This document shows positions 8,177 to 15,788 of a stretch of 18,015 bases of DNA, piece by piece. Source of the stretch: Deltaproteobacteria bacterium (GTDB lineage Bacteria > Desulfobacterota > Desulfobacteria > Desulfobacterales > Desulfatirhabdiaceae). The stretch lies in contig JAJYBO010000029.1 in NCBI GenBank assembly GCA_021778975.1, positions 1-18,015 of the forward strand. The letters run 5' to 3'. Position numbers and translations under genes: made by a program. Each line of letters starts with the position of its first letter. Within the stretch, counting starts at the first letter, position 1. The notes beneath the pieces were generated by a model, which saw nothing but the letters and a program-made list of their open reading frames with translations, ran no database searches and was not told where the DNA came from.

Positions 8177-8231
8177 TGGGGAATATCACCCCCTGGAATT
8201 TTTCGATCTCATTTCATGAAGGACGATGTTT

Positions 8232-9665
8232 ATGGAATTTGAACCTGTTATCGGGCTTGAAGTTCATGCCCAGCTCAGTACGACATCCAAAATATTTTGC
8301 GGCTGTTCGACGGCGTTCGGCGCCGCTCCCAATACCCATGCCTGCCCGATCTGTCTGGGGATGCCAGGCGTGTTGCCGGTGCTGAACCGAAAAGTTGTGG
8401 AGTACGCGCTGCGAATGGCGCTGGCCACCCACTGCCAGATTGCGGGCCACAGCCAGTTTGCCCGTAAAAACTATTTCTATCCCGATTTGCCCAAAGGCTA
8501 TCAGATTTCTCAGTACGAGCTTCCCATCGCGCAGCGGGGGTATATTGACATCGAGATAGAGAACACCGTAAAGCGTATCGGTATTACCCGTATTCATATG
8601 GAAGAAGATGCCGGCAAGCTGCTTCACGATCCGACGCAATCTTTCAGCCGGGTAGATTTAAACCGCACCGGCGTACCGTTGATCGAGATCGTCAGCGAAC
8701 CGGATATCCGATCCGCGGAAGCCGCCGGCGCGTATCTCCGAAAACTGCGCGCCATCCTGCGATATCTGAAAATCTGCGATGGCAACATGGAAGAAGGCAG
8801 CTTTCGGTGCGACGCCAATGTTTCGATCCGCCCCCACGGCGCCTCCGCATTCGGCACCCGCACCGAACTCAAAAATCTCAACTCTTTCAAGCACGTAGAA
8901 AAAGCCATTCTCTATGAGATCCAGCGTCAGAAAGAGGTCATAATGGATGGCGGCCAGATTGTTCAGGAAACCCTGCTCTGGAATCCGGACAAAGGACAGA
9001 CCACCTCCATGCGAAGCAAGGAGGAAGCCCATGATTACCGCTATTTCCCGGATCCGGACTTGCTGCCCCTGACCATTGACGACGCCTGGGTAGAGGATAT
9101 CCGCAAAAATCTTCCAGAACTTCCGGACGCCAAATGCGAGCGGTTCATCGGCGCATACGGCCTTCCCGCCTACGATGCAGAGGTTCTGACCTCCAGCCGC
9201 GAGCTGGCGGACTATTTTGAAACAAGTGTTTCAGCGCACCCCAACAATCCCAAACAGACATCCAACTGGATTATGGGGTCACTTCTGGCGCTCCTGAACA
9301 CCGAAGGCAAAGATATCGGCCAGTCTCCGGTATCGCCTGGCGCGCTGGCCGCGCTTCTGAAACTGGTGGATGACGGTATCATCAGCGGCAAAATCGCCAA
9401 GACCGTTTTTGACGAGATGGCCAAAACCGGTAAGCCGCCGGAGGTGATCGTTCAGGAAAAAGGATTGATGCAGGTCAGCGATACGTCGGCGCTCGAACAG
9501 GTAGCCCACCAGATCATCGCCCGATATCCGAAGGAAGCCGCGGATTATCGCGGCGGCAAAGAAAAGGTTTTTGGATTTTTTATCGGACAGGTCATGAAAG
9601 AAACCAGGGGCAAGGCCAATCCCCAAATGGTCAATGACATTTTAAAACGCCAGCTCGGCGCATGA
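8232..9665 (+). CDS. gatB: Asp-tRNA(Asn)/Glu-tRNA(Gln) amidotransferase subunit B
   Basis: Subunit of the GatCAB transamidosome. It binds misacylated Glu-tRNA(Gln) or Asp-tRNA(Asn) and phosphorylates the acyl group, while GatA supplies ammonia from glutamine. Predicted length is 477 aa, normal for the family. The N-terminal zinc site is visible as Cys23, Cys25, Cys38 and Cys41 (CxC-x12-CxxC). The GatB signature VDLNRTGVPLIEI starts at about residue 141, and the C-terminal YqeY-like tail domain is complete. I prefer the ATG at 8232 to the one at 8226: AAGGA (8219-8223) is eight bases from the former but only two from the latter, and the protein then begins MEFEPVIGLEVH as in homologues. gatA and gatC are not adjacent. 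The gene ends at a strong two-way terminator. Confidence 0.97.
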   Translation: MEFEPVIGLEVHAQLSTTSKIFCGCSTAFGAAPNTHACPICLGMPGVLPVLNRKVVEYALRMALATHCQIAGHSQFARKNYFYPDLPKGYQISQYELPIAQRGYIDIEIENTVKRIGITRIHMEEDAGKLLHDPTQSFSRVDLNRTGVPLIEIVSEPDIRSAEAAGAYLRKLRAILRYLKICDGNMEEGSFRCDANVSIRPHGASAFGTRTELKNLNSFKHVEKAILYEIQRQKEVIMDGGQIVQETLLWNPDKGQTTSMRSKEEAHDYRYFPDPDLLPLTIDDAWVEDIRKNLPELPDAKCERFIGAYGLPAYDAEVLTSSRELADYFETSVSAHPNNPKQTSNWIMGSLLALLNTEGKDIGQSPVSPGALAALLKLVDDGIISGKIAKTVFDEMAKTGKPPEVIVQEKGLMQVSDTSALEQVAHQIIARYPKEAADYRGGKEKVFGFFIGQVMKETRGKANPQMVNDILKRQLGA

Positions 9666-9676
9666 TGCCAGGGCAG

Positions 9677-9726
9677 AAAAAACCGGCCTATCCGGAATTA
9701 TCCTGTTCCGAACAGGCCAGTTTTTT
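9677..9726. terminator. Bidirectional Rho-independent terminator between convergent genes
   Basis: AAAAAACCGGCCT (9677-9689) pairs with AGGCCAGTTTTTT (9714-9726), with one C/A mismatch, around a 24-base loop. Each strand has a six-T run. It serves gatB on the plus strand (12 bp after its stop) and the small zinc-ribbon gene on the minus strand. Most of it lies inside the last codons of that minus-strand gene, whose TAG is at 9690-9688. Confidence 0.8.
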
Positions 9727-9996
9727 ATAGAATCCGAGCGCCATATCAAACCGCCGGGACATGACCGCCGCGCAGGCCGCCATCTGAATATTTTCTGGCG
9801 TACTGCGCAGTGAGCAGGCGCGGAGAGCGCAGTCCATCATCGCCGTATAATCGGTGGCCCGACAGGCGGCTACGGCCTGCCGATAAAGGTCGTCACTGGC
9901 GGTTTCGATGTCCGCGAGCTTTCCGACCTCGGATTTGCAGCGATGACAAATTCGTTTTCCATTCCAGCGGGCGTTACAGACAGGACAGCGTTCCAT
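9688..9996 (-). CDS. Small zinc-ribbon protein with TPR-like tail, last gene of the Hsp70 cluster
   Basis: A 102-aa protein I do not recognise by name. Residues 4-20 form a clear zinc ribbon, CPVC and CHRC, with four Cys (4, 7, 17, 20). Residues 28-95 read as two or three amphipathic helices rich in Ala, with TPR-like spacing (LYRQAVAACRATDY, then MALGFYKKLA near the end). No signal peptide or membrane segment is seen. The ATG at 9996 is favoured over an upstream in-frame start at 10128 because GGAAG precedes it by five bases and the longer form would run back into the Hsp70 gene. It begins 19 bp after the DnaK-like stop, so it is almost certainly co-transcribed. It may be an accessory factor of that chaperone; this is inferred from position only. 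Confidence 0.75.
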   Translation of the reverse strand: MERCPVCNARWNGKRICHRCKSEVGKLADIETASDDLYRQAVAACRATDYTAMMDCALRACSLRSTPENIQMAACAAVMSRRFDMALGFYKKLACSEQDNSG

Positions 9997-10015
9997 GGCG
10001 GCTTCCAGTAAAAAG

Positions 10016-11758
10016 CTATTCGATATAAAACAAGATTTCTTCAAGCTGGCTGACGAATGAGCGAGCGTCATCGAGCCGATTTTCCGAAACCGCATCCTGG
10101 ATGTCTTCCATGAGGTTGACCATTTCATCCCGATCTTCTTCGGGCGCCCGGTCGAGTTTATCCAAGGCTTTGGTCAGCACGGCTTCAATGTCCGCGGGCG
10201 CGGCTCCGGAAGAACGCTGAACACCCGACGCCTGCGATATATCCCCTTCCGACGGACGCCACATTTCTTCCACCCGTTCTTTGAATCTGGATATCTCGCC
10301 TTCGGAAAACCGGCTGATGGCGTTTTCGATCACGGCCTCGATTTTCTTGCCGGAAATTTTTTCAGTCGCCTGAACCTTGAGAATGCCATTGATATCTAAA
10401 TCGAAATGAACGATGATAACACTGTTGACGGGCGATGGCGTCAAATCGAACATGTATTTGCCCAACAGGATATTGTTGAGAGCGTACGGATCCTCCCCCT
10501 GATATACTTTCACCTCGACTTGAGCCTGGTTGTCATAAATCGTATAAAATGCTTCACCGCGACTGGTGGGCAGTTTGGTGTTGCGATGAATCAAGGGGAC
10601 ATACATGTACGGAGTTTGAATGCCATCCACTTCTCCGAGAGCGGAGGTCCCAAACGAATACGGGGTGATGTCCAGCAGGATACTGGAGGAATCCAGCCCC
10701 ATTTCCCGGCCAGCCTGAATGGCCGCGCCTAAGGCGACACAAAGATCGGGATCGATTTCGCCATGAGGCTCCTGACCGAATTTTTCTTCCAGCATGTGAG
10801 ATATCCGCGGAATGCGGGTAGAACCTCCTACCAGAATGATCTTGTCAATCGCGGATGGCAGCAGTGAAGCGTCTTCCAGCGCTTTGGATACGGAATCCAT
10901 GGTGCGCAGCAGATCGTCCTCGATCATTTTTTCAAAATCACTCCGCGACAGCTCGTAGGACAGGTGGATGTTTCGGAAGAGTTTTTTGCCGATATGATCC
11001 TCTTCGATACGGGCGTATGGTTCAAACGACAGGGCGATCTTGGCTTTCTCCGCAGCGCGGCGAAGGCGGGCCATGACAACGGGATTCTGGCTGACATTCA
11101 GAGACAGATCTTTCTGAATATACGCGGTCAATACATCGAGAATTTTTTTGTCGAAGTCGTCTCCGCCCAGATGGTTGTCGCCGGTGCTGGCAAGAACTTC
11201 CACGACGCTGTTTTCGATGCGGACGACGGATACATCGAATGTACCGCCCCCAAGGTCATATATCAGAATTGTCTGGGCGGCGGCGTTTTCGCTTTCATAT
11301 GCCAGAGAAGCGGCTGTGGGTTCGTTGATAATCCGGACAACGTTCAGCCCCGCGATTTCTCCGGCCTCTCGAGTCGCCTGGCGCTGGGCATCCGTAAAAT
11401 AGGCGGGCACCGTAATGACGGCCTTGTAGATCGGTTGCTGGAGGGTTCTTTCGGCGCGCTCCTTCAGGGCTTTCAAAATGCAGGCGGAAATCTCCTGGGG
11501 CAGATATGTCGTATCGCCCATCGGGATCCGCTGATCCGTCCCCATCAGCCGTTTGACCGACTGAACGGTCCGTTCCGGCGCGATGACAGCCTGATTCAGC
11601 GCTTCCGCGCCCACAATGATTTTGCCGTCCGCGTCCAGACCGACAACCGAAGGCACAATGCCGTTGTCGTTCTCGGTAATTACAGTGGAATTGCCATCAA
11701 TGATGAAAGCGATTTCAGAATTGGTGGTACCCAGGTCTATGCCCACAATGGGATCCAT
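10016..11758 (-). CDS. dnaK: DnaK-type Hsp70 chaperone, accessory paralogue with shortened C-terminus
   Basis: ATP-dependent Hsp70, 580 aa against about 640 for housekeeping DnaK. The nucleotide-binding domain (1-355) has all ATPase motifs: GIDLGTTNS (6-14), NEPTAASLAY (145-154), DLGGGTFDVSVV (168-179) and VGGSTRIPRI (310-319). The interdomain linker is SSILLDITP (358-366), followed by a beta substrate-binding domain (about 367-478). The helical lid is reduced: after about 500 there is a low-complexity spacer, then one helical segment (522-580) ending in LEEILFYIE, and there is no EEVD-like tail. The start is well supported by GGAG seven bases before the ATG. It lies 81 bp after the GrpE-like gene. 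The symbol marks the family: the divergent partners around it suggest a dedicated Hsp70, not the main DnaK. I saw no CIRCE-type heat-shock operator nearby. Confidence 0.93.
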   Translation of the reverse strand: MDPIVGIDLGTTNSEIAFIIDGNSTVITENDNGIVPSVVGLDADGKIIVGAEALNQAVIAPERTVQSVKRLMGTDQRIPMGDTTYLPQEISACILKALKERAERTLQQPIYKAVITVPAYFTDAQRQATREAGEIAGLNVVRIINEPTAASLAYESENAAAQTILIYDLGGGTFDVSVVRIENSVVEVLASTGDNHLGGDDFDKKILDVLTAYIQKDLSLNVSQNPVVMARLRRAAEKAKIALSFEPYARIEEDHIGKKLFRNIHLSYELSRSDFEKMIEDDLLRTMDSVSKALEDASLLPSAIDKIILVGGSTRIPRISHMLEEKFGQEPHGEIDPDLCVALGAAIQAGREMGLDSSSILLDITPYSFGTSALGEVDGIQTPYMYVPLIHRNTKLPTSRGEAFYTIYDNQAQVEVKVYQGEDPYALNNILLGKYMFDLTPSPVNSVIIVHFDLDINGILKVQATEKISGKKIEAVIENAISRFSEGEISRFKERVEEMWRPSEGDISQASGVQRSSGAAPADIEAVLTKALDKLDRAPEEDRDEMVNLMEDIQDAVSENRLDDARSFVSQLEEILFYIE

Positions 11759-11839
11759 AATTATCTCCGTTTCTATAAATGTTCTCTAAATACCGGGAGG
11801 GCAATACCCGCGTATAGGGGGGTAAACGAGCCGCTGGCC

Positions 11840-12625
11840 TCAGTCGGCGACAATGACTTCAGCCGTCCTCAAGATTTCATTGCCACACACAAACCCTGTC
11901 AACAGTTCCTCGAGAACGACGCCTTTTTCAACGCCAGCTTCGGGGCGTTTGTCCACCGCCTTCATGGTTTTGGGATCGAAGGGCTTTCCGAGGCTTTCGA
12001 TCACCCGGATATCGGCATTCGCCAAAACGCCGTCCAACCGGCGAAGCGCCATTTCATAGCCTTCCGTAATGCTTTCGATGCCTTTGGGCGGAGGTCTGAA
12101 AAAACTCCGAATCGCTGTAATGGAGATACTGGCCTGCCGGCCCCTGACCAGTGCATCCCGCACATCCATAAAAGGTTTCAACACCCGTTTTTCGCTGGAG
12201 CGGCGGATATTTTCCTCCAACTGAGCGATTGACTGGGTGCGGTTTCTGAAAAGTTCGGCGGTTTGCTGATAAACCTCCGTAAAACTGCTCAGCGCGGCGA
12301 GGGTCTTGTCCTGTTCCCGGTTTTGTAGCCGTATTTCCTGCTTCAGGGTGATAAATTCGGAAAGCAGCGTGAACAAATCACATGATACAGGCGTTTCCGA
12401 TGGATTGCCTGTGGACAGGCTGTCTTCGGGCAGTTCGGCAAGCCATGCCGAAAAATCCTCGAACACTTTTTCCTTCCAGTCATATATCAGGTGGTATTTC
12501 CGGATTCTGGCTTCGATTTTTTTTCTGAGACGCTTCGATCGCCACGTCAAAAATGGTAGCCACGCCTTTTCATCGAAAAGACACCACTGCCGCTGTATCC
12601 AGGGAAGAATCCAGTCTGCTTTCAT
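11840..12625 (-). CDS. grpE: GrpE-like nucleotide exchange factor with long N-terminal extension
   Basis: A 261-aa protein whose C-terminal part is clearly GrpE-like: YEMALRRLDGVLANADI, then GKPFDPKTMKAV (213-224) and GFVCGNEILRTAEVIV (244-259), matching the beta-head that opens the DnaK nucleotide cleft. A coiled coil (about 92-150) precedes it. The first 65 or so residues are unusual: Trp-rich and strongly basic (WILPWIQRQW, then TWRSKRLRKKIEARIRK), where ordinary GrpE has a short acidic disordered stretch. The ATG at 12625 overlaps the stop of the J-like gene as ATGA, so I prefer it to an in-frame GTG at 12634. The likely partner is the DnaK-like protein encoded next. The symbol denotes the family; this is probably a second, specialised GrpE. 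Confidence 0.82.
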   Translation of the reverse strand: MKADWILPWIQRQWCLFDEKAWLPFLTWRSKRLRKKIEARIRKYHLIYDWKEKVFEDFSAWLAELPEDSLSTGNPSETPVSCDLFTLLSEFITLKQEIRLQNREQDKTLAALSSFTEVYQQTAELFRNRTQSIAQLEENIRRSSEKRVLKPFMDVRDALVRGRQASISITAIRSFFRPPPKGIESITEGYEMALRRLDGVLANADIRVIESLGKPFDPKTMKAVDKRPEAGVEKGVVLEELLTGFVCGNEILRTAEVIVAD

Positions 12626-12924
12626 GACCGACACACCCGTGAATCAAGCAGTTCTCGAAGCCCGACGCGGTGTCTTTTTTCAAAGACAATCTGTATCAGA
12701 CTGCGCAAACTTACCTCTGTATCCGAGCGGTGTTCCGGACTCATATATAAATTTTCCAGACGGTTACGGATATCCTTGAGAGCTTCGTATGCGGCTGTAA
12801 TCCTTCGAAAGCGTTCCGGAGCCTTTTCAGGGGTGTAGCGTTTCACCAATTCGAGATAATTGCTGCGAATCTGTTCATCCGAAGCATCCGGCGTCAGACC
12901 GAGCGTAATATAATAAATCAGCAT
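12622..12924 (-). CDS. J-like domain protein lacking the HPD motif
   Basis: A 100-aa protein whose first 60 residues align with a J domain: YYITLGLTPDASDEQIRSNY for helices I-II, then the loop, then FRRITAAYEALKDIRNRLEN for helices III-IV. The invariant His-Pro-Asp of the loop, needed to stimulate Hsp70 ATPase, reads Thr31-Pro32-Glu33 (RYTPEK). The remaining 40 residues are basic and lack the Gly/Phe and zinc regions of full DnaJ. I take the ATG at 12924, which starts at the proper J-domain edge. An in-frame ATG at 13008 would add 28 residues encoded largely by repeat copy 2. The gene overlaps the GrpE-like gene by four bases and precedes the DnaK-like gene in the same unit. It may act as a scaffold or as a non-canonical cochaperone. 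Confidence 0.8.
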   Translation of the reverse strand: MLIYYITLGLTPDASDEQIRSNYLELVKRYTPEKAPERFRRITAAYEALKDIRNRLENLYMSPEHRSDTEVSLRSLIQIVFEKRHRVGLRELLDSRVCRS

Positions 12925-12949
12925 AAGATATATTTCACTTAACCGTTTT

Positions 12950-13063
12950 GATGACTTCGTAAAAAGTTCGGATGCTGCGTTACATCCTTCGTCGTTGCGG
13001 CGCACCATAAAAGTACGCCTCGGGATTTGCGCACCTTGCCCGCGGCCTTTTTACAAAATCGTC
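12950..13063 (+). repeat. Intergenic palindrome-ended repeat, copy 2
   Basis: A 114-bp element with 17-base imperfect inverted ends: GATGACTTCGTAAAAAG (12950-12966) and CTTTTTACAAAATCGTC (13047-13063), 14 of 17 paired. Its reverse complement aligns with 5124-5227. It fills most of the gap between the 863-aa gene and the J-like gene, so it probably lies within their shared transcript or marks a boundary between two. A further ACTTTTTATGAG-like stretch at 13073-13084 resembles a decayed extra end. Confidence 0.75.
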
Positions 13064-13094
13064 TGAAGTTCAACTTTTTATGAGAGAATCCGTT

Positions 13095-15686
13095 TTACTT
13101 AGAAATCAAAATTTTGGCTTCACGAGAAAGTTTTTCACCTAAAGAGTCGCCCATTACGCCAATCAGAAAAAGCATACTTTTTGTTTGTGGAACAGACATA
13201 ATTTCCATCCGGGCCGACAAAATCTCACCTTTTGACGCGCCCCGAAGGTCAAGCTTATCTATCAACAACTCGATACTGGCTATCATTTCTTGTTTTTCTT
13301 TGGCAGTCATATTTGACAGGATCATTTTTTTGATGATGCCCGCCGGTACTTCTCCAGCAATGTCATCGAATTCATCGTCATCAAATAAAAAACCACCACT
13401 ATCTTCCGGGAAGTTGAAAAATTCCAGAGCCTTTTTCAAATCTCCGAATGCATATCGAGAAAGTTTCTGAGAAATATTCTTCAATGAATGCATCATTTCG
13501 TCACTGGCCTTCTCTATGATGTCATTGAACGGCGCTGTATTGTACGAAGAACTGGCTATCTGTTCGATAGCGACCAGAAAAAATCGGATTGGATACCGGT
13601 ATGATTGCAATATCTTACGCAGACGCTGCCTCAGTTCCTTCGCCATAATTTCCAGAATATCGCGCTGAAAAATAAGAAGGAATGTATTGACAAGTTCCGC
13701 ATCCGGAATATGGCTGAAAATAGCTGGCTGTTTCTCAAGCAATATCAAAGCGATATTAATGGATGGCAATATCAGGCGAAATTCTTCGGGAAGCGGCGAC
13801 AGCAGCACCGCGATATCGGCGGATTTATTCAACGGAAGAGCGCGAAGCTGTTTCTTGATGTATGCGCCGAGTTGCGTAATGATATCGGCGGGAAATGTCC
13901 CTTTCGGCATTGCCTCGATATCACCGTACAACATGGCGAGAATCCGCATTTGTTCTATCGCCGGATATTGCAGTAATCTCTCGTTTTTCAATACGGCGGA
14001 GACGTCATGAGATGTTACCAGATCATATAAAAGCTGTTTTTCAAGCAAAAAAGGAGCTACTTTCTTTGAATTGAACTGGCCTGCCTTCAGAAAATCCGCT
14101 TCCATCAGATGATATTTCTTACGCTGAAAGTTCTTCCAGGCGGATACCAAAAGCGACAAGGCATGGCGATCTATGACCCGGTTGTCGTGAGGCGCCCGTC
14201 GAGACGCCTCCGCCAGAATATTTTCAGCTTTCCGAAATGCATTCTTTTCGTAATATATGGGCGCAAGCTCCAGACAGGGAAAGGGATCTTCCGGTAACAT
14301 TTCGGACATTTTCAAAAGAACGGCTTCAACGATTTTCCATATGTCTTTACTGGTTCTGGGAAGCTTGACCAGACATTCATAAGCCCCGCGATTTAGCGGA
14401 TCGAGTTCGCAGGCGCTGGCCACCAGTTTGACGGCGATCATTTCCGGATTGGAAATATCTCGTAAACATTCAATGGCTTTTGACTGTTGAATCAGCGTTT
14501 TCAATAGTTGGGACTGAACAAGAGGTTTATCTTTTTTAAGCTCTTGAGCAATTTTAACCATCACCATACCCAAAACGATGTTCCGCTGAACGGGATCGCT
14601 GATTTCTTTCTCCAGGGCGACCAGATATTTAATGCCATCCATGAATAAATAATGGTTGCCCAGTATGAACTCCATCTTTTTTTTCATGATACCCGCAAGA
14701 CGATCCGGCAACAGAACGGAAATCAACTCCAGATAGTCTTCTATATAAATATTTGAACGCAAGACTTCTGGTATGATCACGTCCAGGATATACCAGATGG
14801 CAAAGTTCGGATCCGCCGGAAAAACAGCGTTCGCAAGAGTTCTGACAGACATTGGAAGCTGGTTCAACTTTCGAGAGCGGATTATTTTTAGTATGGTGTC
14901 CACAAGCGTTTCAAGATGGATCGAATCATTACAGAACGGATTTTGCCCGATATTGGCGCCAGAGGCATACCGTTTCAAATTCTCGATCACCCCCTGTAGC
15001 GGGAAATCATCCGGAATTCGAGACAGGGTTTGAAGCATTTCCTTGTCTTCCTCCTCGTAGAACTGCGCCATGGCCCTGCAAAAAAGACGCATGGGCATAT
15101 AAGGAGAAATGCGGGGAACGCTCTTGAGCGACTGCGCGGCATCTTCCCATTTCCCGTTGTTCATCAGGGAAACGGCTTCTTGAGCAGCTCTGGCATGTTG
15201 TTTGAGCGGGTGAGAGGCATCCAGTGACGCGATGGCATCCCAGTCGGGCGATACCATAAGTCGGTATGCGATCCGACGATACAACCATTCCGGCGCCGGA
15301 TGGTCATTGAAAAACTTCATACACGCGGGCAGGAATTCTCGAATCGAGGCTTTTCCAATATATTCGGACAATTCAGCATCGGTCAATATTTCGATTCCCG
15401 GCATTATCGAGAAAGCTATCTTCTTGACGACATCGGCTTCGGCGGTCATTCCTTTAGACCGGAGTTGTTCTTCACGAAGTGAATAGGCGCGATACAACAG
15501 GACATTGATACCTTCAGCGTTTTTATCAAGCTTTCCGGCCTGTTTCAACACATCAATGGCTTCACGAGCCTTGCCCCGCTGCAACCACCCTCGCGCATCG
15601 TCTAAAAGCTGCTCTACCGACTGTCGCGCCGCATTTTGCAACAGATTCCCTTCTTTTTTCCCGCTTTTTTTATTCTTTTTTCCCAT
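13095..15686 (-). CDS. Large helical-repeat (TPR-like) protein heading the Hsp70 cluster
   Basis: An 863-aa protein that I do not recognise. It starts with a Lys-rich tail (MGKKNKKSGKKEGN) and then has TPR-like helices: residues 25-55 (LLDDARGWLQRGKAREAIDVLKQAG), a second likely unit near 190-210 (MNNGKWEDAAQSLKSV), and another in the middle (YYEKNAFRKAENILAEASRRAP). Most of the rest looks all-helical with many Leu/Ile. Near the C-terminus there is an acidic patch, FDDDEFDD (768-775), followed by about 88 residues of mixed helices. I see no signal peptide, transmembrane helix or catalytic motif, so a cytosolic scaffold or adaptor is likely. The gene is followed by the repeat and then the J, GrpE and DnaK-like genes on the same strand. 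The ribosome site is weak (AGGTG about 12 bases upstream), so the start is less certain than the frame. Confidence 0.8.
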   Translation of the reverse strand: MGKKNKKSGKKEGNLLQNAARQSVEQLLDDARGWLQRGKAREAIDVLKQAGKLDKNAEGINVLLYRAYSLREEQLRSKGMTAEADVVKKIAFSIMPGIEILTDAELSEYIGKASIREFLPACMKFFNDHPAPEWLYRRIAYRLMVSPDWDAIASLDASHPLKQHARAAQEAVSLMNNGKWEDAAQSLKSVPRISPYMPMRLFCRAMAQFYEEEDKEMLQTLSRIPDDFPLQGVIENLKRYASGANIGQNPFCNDSIHLETLVDTILKIIRSRKLNQLPMSVRTLANAVFPADPNFAIWYILDVIIPEVLRSNIYIEDYLELISVLLPDRLAGIMKKKMEFILGNHYLFMDGIKYLVALEKEISDPVQRNIVLGMVMVKIAQELKKDKPLVQSQLLKTLIQQSKAIECLRDISNPEMIAVKLVASACELDPLNRGAYECLVKLPRTSKDIWKIVEAVLLKMSEMLPEDPFPCLELAPIYYEKNAFRKAENILAEASRRAPHDNRVIDRHALSLLVSAWKNFQRKKYHLMEADFLKAGQFNSKKVAPFLLEKQLLYDLVTSHDVSAVLKNERLLQYPAIEQMRILAMLYGDIEAMPKGTFPADIITQLGAYIKKQLRALPLNKSADIAVLLSPLPEEFRLILPSINIALILLEKQPAIFSHIPDAELVNTFLLIFQRDILEIMAKELRQRLRKILQSYRYPIRFFLVAIEQIASSSYNTAPFNDIIEKASDEMMHSLKNISQKLSRYAFGDLKKALEFFNFPEDSGGFLFDDDEFDDIAGEVPAGIIKKMILSNMTAKEKQEMIASIELLIDKLDLRGASKGEILSARMEIMSVPQTKSMLFLIGVMGDSLGEKLSREAKILISK

Positions 15687-15701
15687 AACCGATCACTGCA
15701 C

Positions 15702-15718
15702 CTGACAACCTCGTAAAC
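15702..15718 (+). repeat. Possible decayed repeat end upstream of the 863-aa gene
   Basis: The segment TGACAACCTCGTAAAC matches the solo repeat end near glgP (TGACAACTTCGTAAAA) at 14 of 16 positions. It lies in the short leader of the 863-aa gene. The match is short and could be chance. Confidence 0.25.
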
Positions 15719-15750
15719 GATCACGGCTGTCCCCAGTCATATAAAAGTAT

Positions 15751-15788
15751 AAAAAAACCAAAGCCTCCTGAAAGGAGGCTTTGGTTTT
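15751..15788 (-). terminator. Strong Rho-independent terminator of the molybdopterin oxidoreductase gene
   Basis: A perfect 16-bp stem: AAAACCAAAGCCTCCT (15754-15769) and AGGAGGCTTTGGTTTT (15773-15788) with a three-base loop (five if the closing pair opens). On the minus strand it ends in seven T (15757-15751), 89 bp after the oxidoreductase stop. It insulates the downstream 863-aa gene, so that gene needs its own promoter in 15687-15750, where I see no clear -35/-10 pair. Confidence 0.9.

Noticed and set aside
8177..8200. Small hairpin GGGG-AATATCA-CCCC after the STAS stop
   Set aside because: Only a four-pair stem without a proper T run; too weak to call a terminator or attenuator.
11801..11826. 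TACCC...GGGTA inverted repeat between the GrpE-like and DnaK-like genes
   Set aside because: Five-base stem with a ten-base loop in a GC-rich stretch, expected by chance and not like a CIRCE operator.
10964..12232. A 422-codon open frame on the plus strand across the DnaK-like gene, the gap and part of the GrpE-like gene
   Set aside because: It is antisense to two well-supported genes and its translation resembles no family I know; the opposite strand has clear Hsp70 and GrpE motifs and ribosome sites.
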